Source: an uncultured Clostridia bacterium (GTDB lineage: Bacteria; Bacillota; Clostridia; Christensenellales; Aristaeellaceae). From it: a stretch of 19,529 bases of DNA. Positions 7,187 to 14,820 of the stretch are shown piece after piece. The DNA is taken from the NCBI GenBank assembly GCA_934621505.1, contig CAKTUU010000038.1, positions 1 through 19,529 on the forward strand, read 5' to 3'. Positions within the stretch are counted from its first letter, which is position 1, and each line of letters opens with the position of its first letter. The notes under the pieces were generated by a model. It worked only from the letters and a program-made list of their open reading frames with translations, made no database searches and was not told the origin of the DNA. The translations under genes were made by a program, and so were the position numbers.

Positions 7187-9286
7187 GTGGCGGAGACACT
7201 GGTATTGGCCGAAAAACCGTCGGTAGCGCGGGATATTGCCCGGGTTATTGGCGCACGCACAAGCGGCGAAGGCTGCCTGATGGGCAATGGGTATGTGGTT
7301 ACCTGGGCCATCGGCCACCTGGTCAGTTTGCAGGAGCCAGAGGAGCTGGACGAACGCTACAAGCGCTGGCGCAAGCAGGACCTGCCCATTCTGCCGGAGA
7401 AAATGGCCCTGAAGGTGCTGCCCAAAACCCGCAGGCAATTCGCCATCGTGAAAAAGCTGATGAACGGCAGGGAAACGGACCGCATTATCTGCGCTACCGA
7501 CTCCGGTCGGGAAGGCGAACTGATTTTTCGCTATATTTACCAGATGGCTGGATGCAAAAAGCCCTTTCAGCGCCTGTGGATTTCCTCCATGACGGACGAG
7601 GCTATTCGGGGCGGCTTTGCCGCGCTGCGGCCAGGCAGCGATTACGACGCGCTGTATCAAAGCGCCCGCTGCCGGTCCGAGGCGGACTGGCTGGTGGGAA
7701 TGAACGCCAGCCGGGCTTTTACGCTGCACTACAATGTGCTTTTGTCCATTGGCCGGGTGCAAACGCCCACCTTAAACCTGCTGGTGAAGCGGCGCAGGGA
7801 AATAGATTCCTTTAAGCCGGAGCCCTATTCTCTGGTATTGGCCCAGTTTGAGGACTATCAGGGAACCTGGTTTGACCAGACCAAACCAGGCTTTGAAAAG
7901 AAGATCGCCACCCAGGAGCAGGCCCAGGCCATTGCGGCAAAGGTAAAGGGACAGCCTGCCAAGGTTGTTACCGTTACCCGGGAGGAAAAGCGCGAGTTGC
8001 CGCCGCAGCTGTACGACCTGACCGCCTTGCAGCGGGAAGCCAGCAACCTGCTGGGCTTTACCGCTGATAAAACCCTGAAAACCGCCCAAAGCCTGTACGA
8101 AAAGCGAAAGCTGATTACCTATCCCAGAACCGACAGCCGCTATTTATCCCATGACATGGGGCCGTCGGTAAAGAAGGCGTGGGCGTGCCTTCCGCCGCCT
8201 TTGGCGGGTCTGGCCCAGCCCCTTTTGGAAAAGCCTGTGCCCATGCCCAAGCGCATCTTTGATGATACCAAAGTAACGGATCATCACGCCATTATCCCCA
8301 CAGGTAAAAAGGTCAATTTGGAATCCCTTGCGCCGGATGAGGCCAGGCTGTTTGATCTGATCGCCCGGCGGGTGATAGCGGCGTTTTATCCGCCCTATGT
8401 GTATAACGCCGTGCGTGTGGTAACGGAAAGCGTGGGGGAACGCTTTATCTCCAATGGCGTATCCGTTGTGCAGGAGGGCTTCAAGGCCGTTTACCGGGAT
8501 CAGCAGCCTAAACGAAAAAAGAATGAGGAGCCGGATTTGCCGCCCTTGAGGCAGGGGGACGAGCGCACGGTACGCAAGGTGCAGGTGAAAAACGACCAGA
8601 CCAAGCCGCCTAAAGAGCATACCGACGCCAGCCTGCTATCTGAAATGGAGCATGCGGGCCGCCAATTTGAGGATGAAGAGCTGCGGGAGCAGATGCGGGG
8701 ATGCTCGCTGGGTACGCCAGCGACCCGCGCCGCCATCATTGAACGGCTGATAACCGTCGGCTACGCCAAACGCAAGGGGCGGCAGATTATGGCCACGGAA
8801 AAGGGCGTGCGTTTGATTGAAGCGGTTCCCGCCGACATCGCCTCGCCTGAAACCACCGGCAAATGGGAACTGGCGCTGGAAAAAATCGCCCAGGGAGCGG
8901 GGGACGAGGAACGGTTTTTGCAGGGCATTCGCAAATTGGCCGCTTTTCTGGTGGAATACGCGGACCAGAAAGCGCCGGATGTGTCCTTCGCGAAAGAGGA
9001 ACGCTGTGGCAAGAGCCGCAGGCGGCAAAGCCAGATGGACATAACCTGCCCCCTTTGCGGTCAGGGCAAAGTTACAGAAAACAGCAAGGCATTCGGCTGC
9101 TCCAGGTGGCAGGAAGGCTGCGGCTTTACCTTGTGGAAGAACGCGGTTACCAATGTAGGAGGCCCGGAGTTGAACGCCAAAATTGTCAAAGCGCTGCTTA
9201 CCGCGCCCAACGGCAGTGTGCGCGGTTCCACAGGCACGCTGCGCTATGTCAACGGCATGGTGGTTTTTGATAAAAAGCAAATGTGA
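7187..9286 (+). CDS. topB: DNA topoisomerase III (type IA)
   Basis: The protein opens with TLVLAEKPSVARDIARVIG, the Toprim start of TopB. Toprim acidic residues continue in CATDSGREGELIFRYIY. The type IA motif SIGRVQTPTLNLLV and the active-site tyrosine in LITYPRTDSRYLS (Tyr312 from the GTG start) follow, and a C-terminal zinc-ribbon-like segment has CPLC and a later GCSRWQEGC. It relaxes and decatenates DNA by single-strand passage. I chose GTG 7187 (699 residues) over the in-frame ATG at 7163 because the ribosome binding site AAGGAGG (7173-7179) lies inside the longer version. The length is normal for TopB. No plasmid or conjugation genes are nearby, so this looks like a chromosomal housekeeping copy. 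Confidence 0.95.
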   Translation: MAETLVLAEKPSVARDIARVIGARTSGEGCLMGNGYVVTWAIGHLVSLQEPEELDERYKRWRKQDLPILPEKMALKVLPKTRRQFAIVKKLMNGRETDRIICATDSGREGELIFRYIYQMAGCKKPFQRLWISSMTDEAIRGGFAALRPGSDYDALYQSARCRSEADWLVGMNASRAFTLHYNVLLSIGRVQTPTLNLLVKRRREIDSFKPEPYSLVLAQFEDYQGTWFDQTKPGFEKKIATQEQAQAIAAKVKGQPAKVVTVTREEKRELPPQLYDLTALQREASNLLGFTADKTLKTAQSLYEKRKLITYPRTDSRYLSHDMGPSVKKAWACLPPPLAGLAQPLLEKPVPMPKRIFDDTKVTDHHAIIPTGKKVNLESLAPDEARLFDLIARRVIAAFYPPYVYNAVRVVTESVGERFISNGVSVVQEGFKAVYRDQQPKRKKNEEPDLPPLRQGDERTVRKVQVKNDQTKPPKEHTDASLLSEMEHAGRQFEDEELREQMRGCSLGTPATRAAIIERLITVGYAKRKGRQIMATEKGVRLIEAVPADIASPETTGKWELALEKIAQGAGDEERFLQGIRKLAAFLVEYADQKAPDVSFAKEERCGKSRRRQSQMDITCPLCGQGKVTENSKAFGCSRWQEGCGFTLWKNAVTNVGGPELNAKIVKALLTAPNGSVRGSTGTLRYVNGMVVFDKKQM

Positions 9287-9310
9287 TTGGCAGAAAGGAA
9301 AATGCATCCT

Positions 9311-9820
9311 ATGAAGATACAGCCCATCGAAACCGAACGGCTGCTTTTGCGCGGCTTTACCAAAGAGGACGCGCTGTGGGCGTTTCATATCTGGAACGAC
9401 CCGGAAATGGGCCGGTTTTTGCCGGATGAAACCATGGAAGAAGCGGATCCGGACTATATCCGGGAATTGGAAGAACTGGGCGATGACCCGGATTGCTGCT
9501 ACCTGATTCCCGTGCTAAAAGAGAGCAATCAGCGGATAGGCACATGCAGCTTTATCGAAGAAAACGGGGTTTTTGACCTTGCCTATTGTGTTCATAAAGA
9601 CTTTTGGAATCAGGGCTATGCTACGGAAATGGCCCGTGGCATGCTGGACTATGCCAGAAAGCAGGGCGCAAAAAAAGCGACCATTGATGTAAGCAAGGAC
9701 AACATTGCTTCCAAACGGGTCGCGGAAAAATGCGGCGGTCATATTGTCAGCGAAAAGGAGTACAGCAAGCGGGGCTCGGATCAGTCAATGACGGAATACC
9801 GCTACGAGGTGGCGCTGTAG
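9311..9820 (+). CDS. GNAT family N-acetyltransferase (RimJ/RimL-like)
   Basis: The protein begins MKIQPIETERLLLRGF, the standard opening of Acetyltransf_3 GNAT proteins, continues through WNDPEMGRFL, and has an acetyl-CoA-binding region around residues 98-125 (YCVHKDFWNQGYATEMARG, with the Q-G-Y-A-T loop) and the late motif NIASKRVAEKCGG. It would acetylate a small amine or a protein N-terminus; the substrate cannot be read. I prefer ATG 9311 (169 residues) over ATG 9302 or TTG 9287 because GAAAGGA (9293-9299) is well placed only for 9311. It starts 24 bases after topB and is probably co-transcribed. Its TAG stop abuts the stop of convergent yraN with no base between. Confidence 0.9.
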   Translation: MKIQPIETERLLLRGFTKEDALWAFHIWNDPEMGRFLPDETMEEADPDYIRELEELGDDPDCCYLIPVLKESNQRIGTCSFIEENGVFDLAYCVHKDFWNQGYATEMARGMLDYARKQGAKKATIDVSKDNIASKRVAEKCGGHIVSEKEYSKRGSDQSMTEYRYEVAL

Positions 9821-10183
9821 CTACCACTCCGATCCGGTAAAGGCATTGGGAAGATGCTCGATACCGTCGCCGGTCACCGTTACCACATCAAAGCGCACCA
9901 TGCGCCCGCTATGTTCGGGATGCTGGCCCAGGTAGGCTCTGGCGGCGGCAACAAACCGCCGCTGTTTGGCGGGGGTCACGGCGGCTTGACCCGCCAGGCG
10001 GCCGCCTCGCTCCCGGGCTTTGACCTCCACCAGCACCAGCACGTCCCCATCCAGCAAAATCAGGTCAATTTCGCCGCCGTTGGCCCGGTAACGGCGGTCC
10101 ACAAGGCTCATGCCCATGCCGCACAAAAAGCGCAGGGCGGCGTCCTCGCCCATGAGACCCTTGGCATACCGGCTGATGGTCAT
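9821..10183 (-). CDS. yraN: YraN / UPF0102 family protein (endonuclease-like fold)
   Basis: The 120-residue protein begins MTISRYAKGLMGEDAALRFL and carries the UPF0102 core NGGEIDLILLDGDVLVLVEVKAR, with the restriction-endonuclease-like residues E..D..E-x-K, then RFVAAARAYL and VRFDVVTV. The fold suggests a nuclease or Holliday-junction-type function, but the role in cells is not settled. The start at 10183 is set by AAAGGAGG about 9 bases upstream; an upstream in-frame ATG at 10222 would overlap the end of the SRP RNA region and has no ribosome site. The gene lies just downstream of the SRP RNA gene on the same strand and could receive read-through from it. Confidence 0.93.
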   Translation of the reverse strand: MTISRYAKGLMGEDAALRFLCGMGMSLVDRRYRANGGEIDLILLDGDVLVLVEVKARERGGRLAGQAAVTPAKQRRFVAAARAYLGQHPEHSGRMVRFDVVTVTGDGIEHLPNAFTGSEW

Positions 10184-10209
10184 GGACCGCTTCCTCCTTT
10201 GGGATAACC

Positions 10210-10341
10210 AAAAACCGGGCATGCTCAGACTGAGCGACCCCGCAGCACATACCAGACTGCGCTTACTGCTGCTTCCTTCCGGACCTGACAGGGTTCACGC
10301 GCTGAAATCGCACAGGACTCAACCTTCATCACATGCTCGGC
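10210..10341 (-). ncRNA. ffs: Signal recognition particle RNA, small bacterial type
   Basis: On the minus strand the sequence GTCAGGTCCGGAAGGAAGCA (10289-10270) is the near-invariant apical loop of SRP RNA that binds Ffh. Flanking arms pair as a long helix: AGGTTGAG near the 5' side with CTCAGTCT near the 3' side, and an outer helix of CCGAGCATG with CATGCCCGG with one mismatch. The 3' arm is followed by TTTTT (10214-10210), which acts as terminator. The total of about 130 bases matches the small form without an Alu domain. A TTGCGT-17-TACAAT promoter sits just upstream. The exact ends are estimated from the helix and the T run. Confidence 0.93.
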
Positions 10342-10347
10342 TTCCTT

Positions 10348-10376
10348 ATTGTACATGACAAACGCGCAAAACGCAA
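10348..10376 (-). promoter_or_regulatory. Promoter of the SRP RNA gene
   Basis: Minus strand: -35 TTGCGT (10376-10371), a 17-base spacer, and -10 TACAAT (10353-10348). The expected start, 6-7 bases on, falls at about 10341, where the outer RNA helix begins. Confidence 0.75.
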
Positions 10377-10405
10377 GGGTTTGACCATTCTTTTTTTCAG
10401 AAACG

Positions 10406-10434
10406 TTGCGAAATGACGGTGGCTAAGGTATAAT
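10406..10434 (+). promoter_or_regulatory. Promoter of the dCMP deaminase gene
   Basis: Plus strand: -35 TTGCGA (10406-10411), a 17-base spacer, and a consensus -10 TATAAT (10429-10434). The ribosome site AGAGGGGG and the ATG at 10460 follow, so the leader is short. Its -35 box is 29 bases from that of the divergent SRP RNA promoter. Confidence 0.8.
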
Positions 10435-10459
10435 CTTTTCACAAGAGGGGGTGTGGCAC

Positions 10460-10918
10460 ATGGATAAATGGGACAGACGGTTTATGAAGATGGCCTATCT
10501 GATCTCCGAATGGACCAGCTGTTATGTGGAGGGCCGCAGCATTGGCGCGGTCATTGTGAAGGACAAACGGATTATGACCACCGGTTACAATGGCGCGCCG
10601 GCGGGCCTGAAAACCTGCAAGGAGCGGGGCGAGTGCATGCGCCGCAAGCTGAACATTGAATCCGGCACCCGGGCAGAGGTGTGCTATGCCATTCACGCGG
10701 AGCAGAACGCCATTTTGCAGGCGGCCAAGCTGGGCATTTCCATCGAAGGGGCCACGCTCTACTGTACTCACCAGCCCTGCTCGGTCTGCGCCAAAATGAT
10801 CGTAAATGTGGGCATTCGCCGGGTGATATATCAGCAGGGCTATCCGGACCAGTTTTCGCTGGAAATTTTCAAAGAGGCCGGCGTGCAGCTGGAACGCTTT
10901 GAGGAAGAACTGGACTAA
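10460..10918 (+). CDS. Deoxycytidylate (dCMP) deaminase family protein
   Basis: The 152-residue protein has the zinc site of the cytidine/deoxycytidylate deaminase family: His79-Ala-Glu81 in AIHAEQNAIL, and Cys107/Cys110 in HQPCSVCAKM. The dCMP-deaminase-type segments WTSCYVEGRSIGAVIVKD, TGYNGAPAG and CVICMRR-like ECMRRKL also occur. It would convert dCMP to dUMP for thymidylate synthesis; relatives in Bacillus are called ComEB. The ATG at 10460 is chosen because AGAGGGGG ends 8-9 bases upstream; a GTG at 10451 lies inside that site. The stop TAA (10916-10918) overlaps by three bases the stop of the convergent DUF6062 gene. Confidence 0.9.
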   Translation: MDKWDRRFMKMAYLISEWTSCYVEGRSIGAVIVKDKRIMTTGYNGAPAGLKTCKERGECMRRKLNIESGTRAEVCYAIHAEQNAILQAAKLGISIEGATLYCTHQPCSVCAKMIVNVGIRRVIYQQGYPDQFSLEIFKEAGVQLERFEEELD

Positions 10919-11646
10919 TCCCCGCTGATGCAGCGGCCGCGCAGCCGGTTGATGGCACGCTCCAGCGCGTTGCGGCTGTTGCCCCAGGGCTTGTCCTGAT
11001 TGCGGTAATCAAATTTCAAGGTGAACCATTCCAGGTCTTTTTCATCCTGGGACAGGTTCGCCTTGATTTGTTTCAGCAGGCTTTGGGCAAAGGCGCGCTG
11101 CTCCTTCCCGCTTAGGTGCTTTTGCGCGCAGGCAAGCAAATCCGCCGCATGGGGCAGACATACGCCCCTGGAGGCTTCCCATTTTTGCCGAAAGGAAGCG
11201 TCTGTTTTCCAAAGATGCAAAAAGGTATATAAGTACCGTTCCATATGATCCTGCATTTCCGCGCAGATTACGCAATCCCGGCTTAGACCGCGGATGGCCT
11301 GTTCCAGCGCGTTCAGGCTGCCCTTGTCCCGGGCAAACAATCCCTTTTTGCCTTCGGCAGGCAATAACGTGTCAAAGCCATCCAGCTTTTTCAGCACCTC
11401 TTTGGTGTGGGAATCCACCAGCAGGGCATGGCCCAGACGATTTTTCATTTCAAATAAAAGCTGGTGATGATGGGCGCAAATGCCGTGCTGGTTCACCCGA
11501 ATCCGTGTATCCGGCTCCATAACGCTTCCGCCCAAACTGCGCTCCACTTCGTTTTGCTCGCATTTTTCATTCAGGCTGCACAGCGGACAGGGGAAATCCG
11601 CTTCCATGGCTTCCCACAGGGGAATGGTTTCCAAATGATAGGACAT
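10915..11646 (-). CDS. DUF6062 family protein with two CxxC...CxxH modules
   Basis: The 243-residue protein starts MSYHLETIPLWEAMEADF, the opening I associate with the clostridial DUF6062 family; its function is unknown. It contains two similar modules: Cys20/Cys23 (CPLC) with Cys57/His60 (GICAHH), and Cys125/Cys128 (CVIC) with Cys163/His166 (GVCLPH). The spacing between the Cys pair and the Cys-His pair is nearly equal (33 and 34 residues), which suggests a duplicated metal-binding unit, zinc or Fe-S. There is no signal peptide or membrane helix, so it is cytoplasmic. ATG 11646 follows AAAGGAGC. It is the last gene of the minus-strand cluster, 51 bases after the hydrolase, with a hairpin between them. 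Confidence 0.8.
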   Translation of the reverse strand: MSYHLETIPLWEAMEADFPCPLCSLNEKCEQNEVERSLGGSVMEPDTRIRVNQHGICAHHHQLLFEMKNRLGHALLVDSHTKEVLKKLDGFDTLLPAEGKKGLFARDKGSLNALEQAIRGLSRDCVICAEMQDHMERYLYTFLHLWKTDASFRQKWEASRGVCLPHAADLLACAQKHLSGKEQRAFAQSLLKQIKANLSQDEKDLEWFTLKFDYRNQDKPWGNSRNALERAINRLRGRCISGD

Positions 11647-11669
11647 AGGGGAAAGCTCCTTTACAAGAA

Positions 11670-11693
11670 TGGCCGCGCAAATGTGCGCGGCCA
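11670..11693 (-). terminator. Strong hairpin between hydrolase and DUF6062 genes
   Basis: TGGCCGCGCA (11670-11679) and TGCGCGGCCA (11684-11693) are perfect inverted repeats with a four-base loop. Only a weak T-rich stretch (TTCTTGT) follows on the minus strand, and the ribosome site of the DUF6062 gene comes right after, so this may be a partial terminator, an attenuator or an RNA-processing site. Confidence 0.5.
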
Positions 11694-11697
11694 AATA

Positions 11698-12429
11698 TTA
11701 TTGACAGTAAGCAAAGATGGACGACAGATAGTCGGCCTGCACGTCTGGAAAGCTGCCCAAATCGCAGTGGGTCATGCCGGGAACCTCCACATAGGTAACG
11801 CGCTTGCCATACTGCCGCATGGCCGCCACAAATCTGTCGGAATGACGCGCCTTGTTTACGGCTGTGTCCGCCGTGCCGTGTACCACGTAATAGGGAATAT
11901 CCGGCAGGTATTGCGCCTGATGCAGGGGCGAATGCATGATCAGCGCCTGCTCCAGCCCGCATTCATATCCGGCGAAGGCCAGATAAACCGTTCGCGGCAA
12001 ATCAGGCCGTTCGGTAGCGTGATAGGGCAAATCGCATACAGGACAGTTGGCAAAGCACGCTTCAGGCGTTCGATGGGCATAGCGGGTATAGATGATGGCG
12101 CTCAGTCCGCCCATGCTGCCGCCTGTGGACAGCAGAGGCGTTTCCCTGGGCAAACCCAGCCTTGTATAAAAGGCGTCCACAATATCGTCCACATAGCGGA
12201 CAGACGCCAGGTTCATCCAGCTCCATGGACCATAGTAGGGCCAAATGGACAAAACATCATGCTCCGCGCAGGCAATTTCAAAGGCGGTAGGCTCCGTGCG
12301 CAAGGCGACCGCGTTCAGCCCATGAAAATTCAGCGCCACCGCTCTGGGCGTGCCCCGCAGCAACGCCTGATTGGAATAGGCAAACTGGTCCACCGTGTCC
12401 GGCGCGATAACAGGTAGCGTGTAGCTCAT
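11698..12429 (-). CDS. Alpha/beta hydrolase (prolyl oligopeptidase-like serine esterase/peptidase)
   Basis: The 243-residue protein has an alpha/beta hydrolase layout: an early strand with NFHGLNA (34-40), a nucleophile elbow TGGSMGG with Ser105, Asp188 in VVHGTADTAVN and His221 in VPGMTHCD. It should hydrolyse an ester or peptide bond, but the substrate is unknown. There is no signal peptide, so it is cytoplasmic. ATG 12429 has AGAAAGG upstream and follows the F420-ligase-like stop by 14 bases, so the two are very likely translated from one message. The frame extends upstream without a stop, but that part overlaps the previous gene and is not expected to be translated. Confidence 0.88.
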   Translation of the reverse strand: MSYTLPVIAPDTVDQFAYSNQALLRGTPRAVALNFHGLNAVALRTEPTAFEIACAEHDVLSIWPYYGPWSWMNLASVRYVDDIVDAFYTRLGLPRETPLLSTGGSMGGLSAIIYTRYAHRTPEACFANCPVCDLPYHATERPDLPRTVYLAFAGYECGLEQALIMHSPLHQAQYLPDIPYYVVHGTADTAVNKARHSDRFVAAMRQYGKRVTYVEVPGMTHCDLGSFPDVQADYLSSIFAYCQ

Positions 12430-12443
12430 TTGGGTAGCCTTTC

Positions 12444-13190
12444 TTACTGGATGGGCCGAATCAAAATCAGGGGGGTCAGCTCGTCGCCCTGTCCGCTGGG
12501 GTTGTCCGCCATAGCGTCCTGAATCTGCTCGTCCGTCAGGGGCATATTGCTGGATTTGCCCAGCTGGTCCCGCTGCAGATCGTTCGCGTCCATCAGCACC
12601 ACGGGCATACCGGTTTCCTTGGCCAGCTGCTCGCACAGCTCGTCTGCGTTTTCCGGGTTAATCAGGGCCATTTCATGGTACAGCTGGAAGCTGGAGCGCT
12701 CGTAAAAGCCATCGATACCACCCACACCCTTGCCGCATACCTTGTAAAACACGCCGTGCATGCCAAACAGCTTGGTAATGGCGCTTAACGCGGCGGCCAG
12801 CAGCACCCGGGGCAGACCGCACATATCAATGACCAGCTGCAATTTATAGGGTTCATGCATACCCACGCCGGTATGATTGATGCCGGCAAAGCGCCACAGA
12901 TGGTTTGCCCACCAGCCGGGCTTTACCTGGTCGCGGGTTTTGACGGATTTGACGCACATGCACATGACCTTCGCGCCAAAGCTGAGGATATCTCCCTCCT
13001 GATACAGGGGTCGGACATATTTTTCCACCAGCTCGGTCTGGCTTTCGCCCACCTGCACAAAGTGGGTCTGGATGGCGAAGCGGTCGTACTTGCGACCGTC
13101 CCGCCCCTCAATGATACCGCGGTCAAAATAGACTACGCCGTTTTCCACGCGGCGCTGCTCGTCCAGATTGCGGGAAGGAATGATGCCCAT
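12444..13190 (-). CDS. Coenzyme F420-0:gamma-glutamyl ligase-like protein (CofE family)
   Basis: The 248-residue protein resembles the CofE-like proteins found in Clostridia: GDILSFGAKVMCMCVKS (66-82), VFYKVCGKGVGGIDG (about 147-161), LINPENADELCEQLAKETG, VVLMDANDLQRDQLG, and the ending DNPSGQGDELTPLILIRP. True CofE adds glutamate to F420-0 with GTP, but most Clostridia do not make F420, so the real substrate here is unknown; another amide ligation is possible. No other F420 gene is in the window. The ATG at 13190 is preceded by GGAGG with an 11-base gap and lies 21 bases after the helicase stop. It is a middle member of the minus-strand cluster. The assignment is by pattern recognition of the C-terminal half. 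Confidence 0.75.
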   Translation of the reverse strand: MGIIPSRNLDEQRRVENGVVYFDRGIIEGRDGRKYDRFAIQTHFVQVGESQTELVEKYVRPLYQEGDILSFGAKVMCMCVKSVKTRDQVKPGWWANHLWRFAGINHTGVGMHEPYKLQLVIDMCGLPRVLLAAALSAITKLFGMHGVFYKVCGKGVGGIDGFYERSSFQLYHEMALINPENADELCEQLAKETGMPVVLMDANDLQRDQLGKSSNMPLTDEQIQDAMADNPSGQGDELTPLILIRPIQ

Positions 13191-13211
13191 TTTTCGTTCG
13201 CCTCCGATAGC

Positions 13212-14399
13212 TTACATGTTTTCAAAGAACGGCTCGCCGTCTTCCTTGACAAGGATGCCCAGATCGTTAAACTTTAGCGGTACGGGCTTGGCCATGATGT
13301 ATTTTAAAATGTCATCAAAGCGCACGCTTTCCGTATAGGTCAGCAGGGTAAAGGCCACGCCGTGCTTTTTGGCGCGGCCGGTGCGGCCGATGCGGTGCAG
13401 GTAATACTCGTTCTCATTGGGCAGGTCGTAATTGATAACCGCTTCCACATCGTCCACGTCAATGCCCCGCGCCGCTACGTCGGTTGCCAGCAGAATCTGA
13501 AATTTGCCCTTGCGGTAAGCCTGCATCACCTGGTTGCGGGCGCTTTGCCGCATGTCGCCATGCAGGCAGTCGGCGGGATAGCCCGCGTCCTGCAGGCGCT
13601 TGCACAGGCGCTGGGTCATGTCCTTGGTGTTTACAAACACCATTACCCGCTGGTATACGTCGCTGTCCAGCAGGTACAGCAGGTTTTCAAACTTTTGTTC
13701 CCGCTCGGTCGCAATGACATACTGGGTAATCTGGGGACGGTTTTCCTTGGTGGCGGGAATGACCACCTCTGCCGGGTCGTGCAGGTACTTCCAGGCAATG
13801 GTCATAACGTCCTGATTGGTGGTGGCAGAAAACAGCACCAGTTCCCGGTCGCTGGGCGTTGCCTCGATAATATGGGTGACGTCCTTCACAAAGCCCATAT
13901 TCAGCATCTCGTCCGCCTCGTCCAGCACCATGGTATGCACCGCGTCCAGCCGCAGGTTGCCCCGGTTCAGATGGTCCAGCAGCCGCCCGGGGGTGGCCAC
14001 GATGATCTGGGGATTCTGCTTCAGCTGGGACAGCTGCTTCACAATGGGCTGTCCGCCGTACAGACAGGCGATGCGCACCCCGGGAATAAACTGGGCCAGG
14101 GAACGCAGCTCCTCGGTGATTTGCAGGCTTAGTTCCCGGGTAGGGGACAGCACCAGCTCCTGGATACGCTTGTCCTTCAGGTTCACGTATTCCAGCATGG
14201 GTATGCCGAAGGCGCAGGTTTTTCCCGTGCCGGTGGGAGCAATGGCGATGATATCCCGCCCCTCCATCATCAGCGGCAGGGTTTTTGCCTGTACGGGCGT
14301 CATTTCGCTAAAGCCCATTTTGTCCACCGCCTTCAGGATCTCCTGACTTAATTCGGCGGCGTCCGAAAATTTCATGGTTTCAAAAGTGTCTGTTGGCAA
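13212..14399 (-). CDS. DEAD-box ATP-dependent RNA helicase
   Basis: The 395-residue protein has every core motif: Q motif GFSEMTPVQ (29-37), Walker A APTGTGKT (54-61), PTREL (86-90), TPGR (136-139), DEAD (160-163), SAT (191-193), ATDVAARGIDV (305-315) and HRIGRTGR (335-342). It unwinds short RNA duplexes with ATP, as in ribosome assembly or RNA decay. It ends soon after the second RecA domain, without the basic or RNA-binding tail of CsdA or DbpA, so it is a minimal member. I use a TTG start at 14399 because AAGGAG (14413-14408) is 8 bases upstream; the next ATG (14375) has no ribosome site. That site overlaps the stop codon of the TSCPD gene, which suggests coupled translation. Confidence 0.95.
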   Translation of the reverse strand: MPTDTFETMKFSDAAELSQEILKAVDKMGFSEMTPVQAKTLPLMMEGRDIIAIAPTGTGKTCAFGIPMLEYVNLKDKRIQELVLSPTRELSLQITEELRSLAQFIPGVRIACLYGGQPIVKQLSQLKQNPQIIVATPGRLLDHLNRGNLRLDAVHTMVLDEADEMLNMGFVKDVTHIIEATPSDRELVLFSATTNQDVMTIAWKYLHDPAEVVIPATKENRPQITQYVIATEREQKFENLLYLLDSDVYQRVMVFVNTKDMTQRLCKRLQDAGYPADCLHGDMRQSARNQVMQAYRKGKFQILLATDVAARGIDVDDVEAVINYDLPNENEYYLHRIGRTGRAKKHGVAFTLLTYTESVRFDDILKYIMAKPVPLKFNDLGILVKEDGEPFFENM

Positions 14400-14411
14400 A
14401 ATGTGCGCTCC

Positions 14412-14666
14412 TTACTGGGCTTGATGCTCGCTTAGATATTGTTCAATGGCGTGGCTCAGCTGGTCGGGGCAGGATGTTTCGCCCCGGCAGGGAATGCCGC
14501 GCAGTCGTTCCATCACCTGCTTGGCGTCCTGGCCCACCACCACGCTGGCCAGACCGGCGGTATTGCCCCGGCAGCCGCCGGTGAATTTGCAGGCAGTAAT
14601 CTTGCCATCCTGGCTGATTTCCAGGTCAATGGCAGAGGAACAGGTTCCGTGAGTCTTGTAATGCAT
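14412..14666 (-). CDS. TSCPD domain small protein (TIGR03905 family)
   Basis: The 84-residue protein reads MHYKTHGTCSSAIDLEI at the start, FTGGCRGNTAGLASVV in the middle and CRGETSCPDQLSHAI near the end. This is the TIGR03905 pattern, a stand-alone version of the domain that also ends B12-dependent ribonucleotide reductases. Five cysteines (9, 26, 32, 60, 66) suggest metal binding, possibly zinc. Its function is not known. AAAGGAGAG upstream fixes the ATG at 14666. It is the first gene of the minus-strand cluster and its stop codon overlaps the helicase's ribosome site. Confidence 0.88.
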   Translation of the reverse strand: MHYKTHGTCSSAIDLEISQDGKITACKFTGGCRGNTAGLASVVVGQDAKQVMERLRGIPCRGETSCPDQLSHAIEQYLSEHQAQ

Positions 14667-14820
14667 CCAAATCTCTCTCCTTTGCTTGGACAAAAACAAC
14701 CAACTTATTTCATTCGACACACTTTGCACTTTTCCTGCTAGTCTTTCACCTTGCGGGCAAAAAAGCATAGCCTGAAGGTAAACCCATCCTGTGAGGATTA
14801 AAGAAGGGAGCGCAGAACCG

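Noticed and set aside
5699..7762. 687-codon open frame on the minus strand opposite the 5S-type gene and topB
   Set aside because: Same shadow character; it also crosses the terminator at 7131-7162 and matches no family.
11464..12417. 317-codon plus-strand open frame opposite the hydrolase and DUF6062 genes
   Set aside because: It has no domain and spans two well-supported minus-strand genes and the hairpin between them.
14713..14721. TGTGTCGAA (minus strand), an 8/9 match to the 0A box upstream of the TSCPD-helicase cluster
   Set aside because: Near matches with the TGTCGAA core are expected a few times by chance in this window; one also occurs inside spoIIE coding sequence near 17540.
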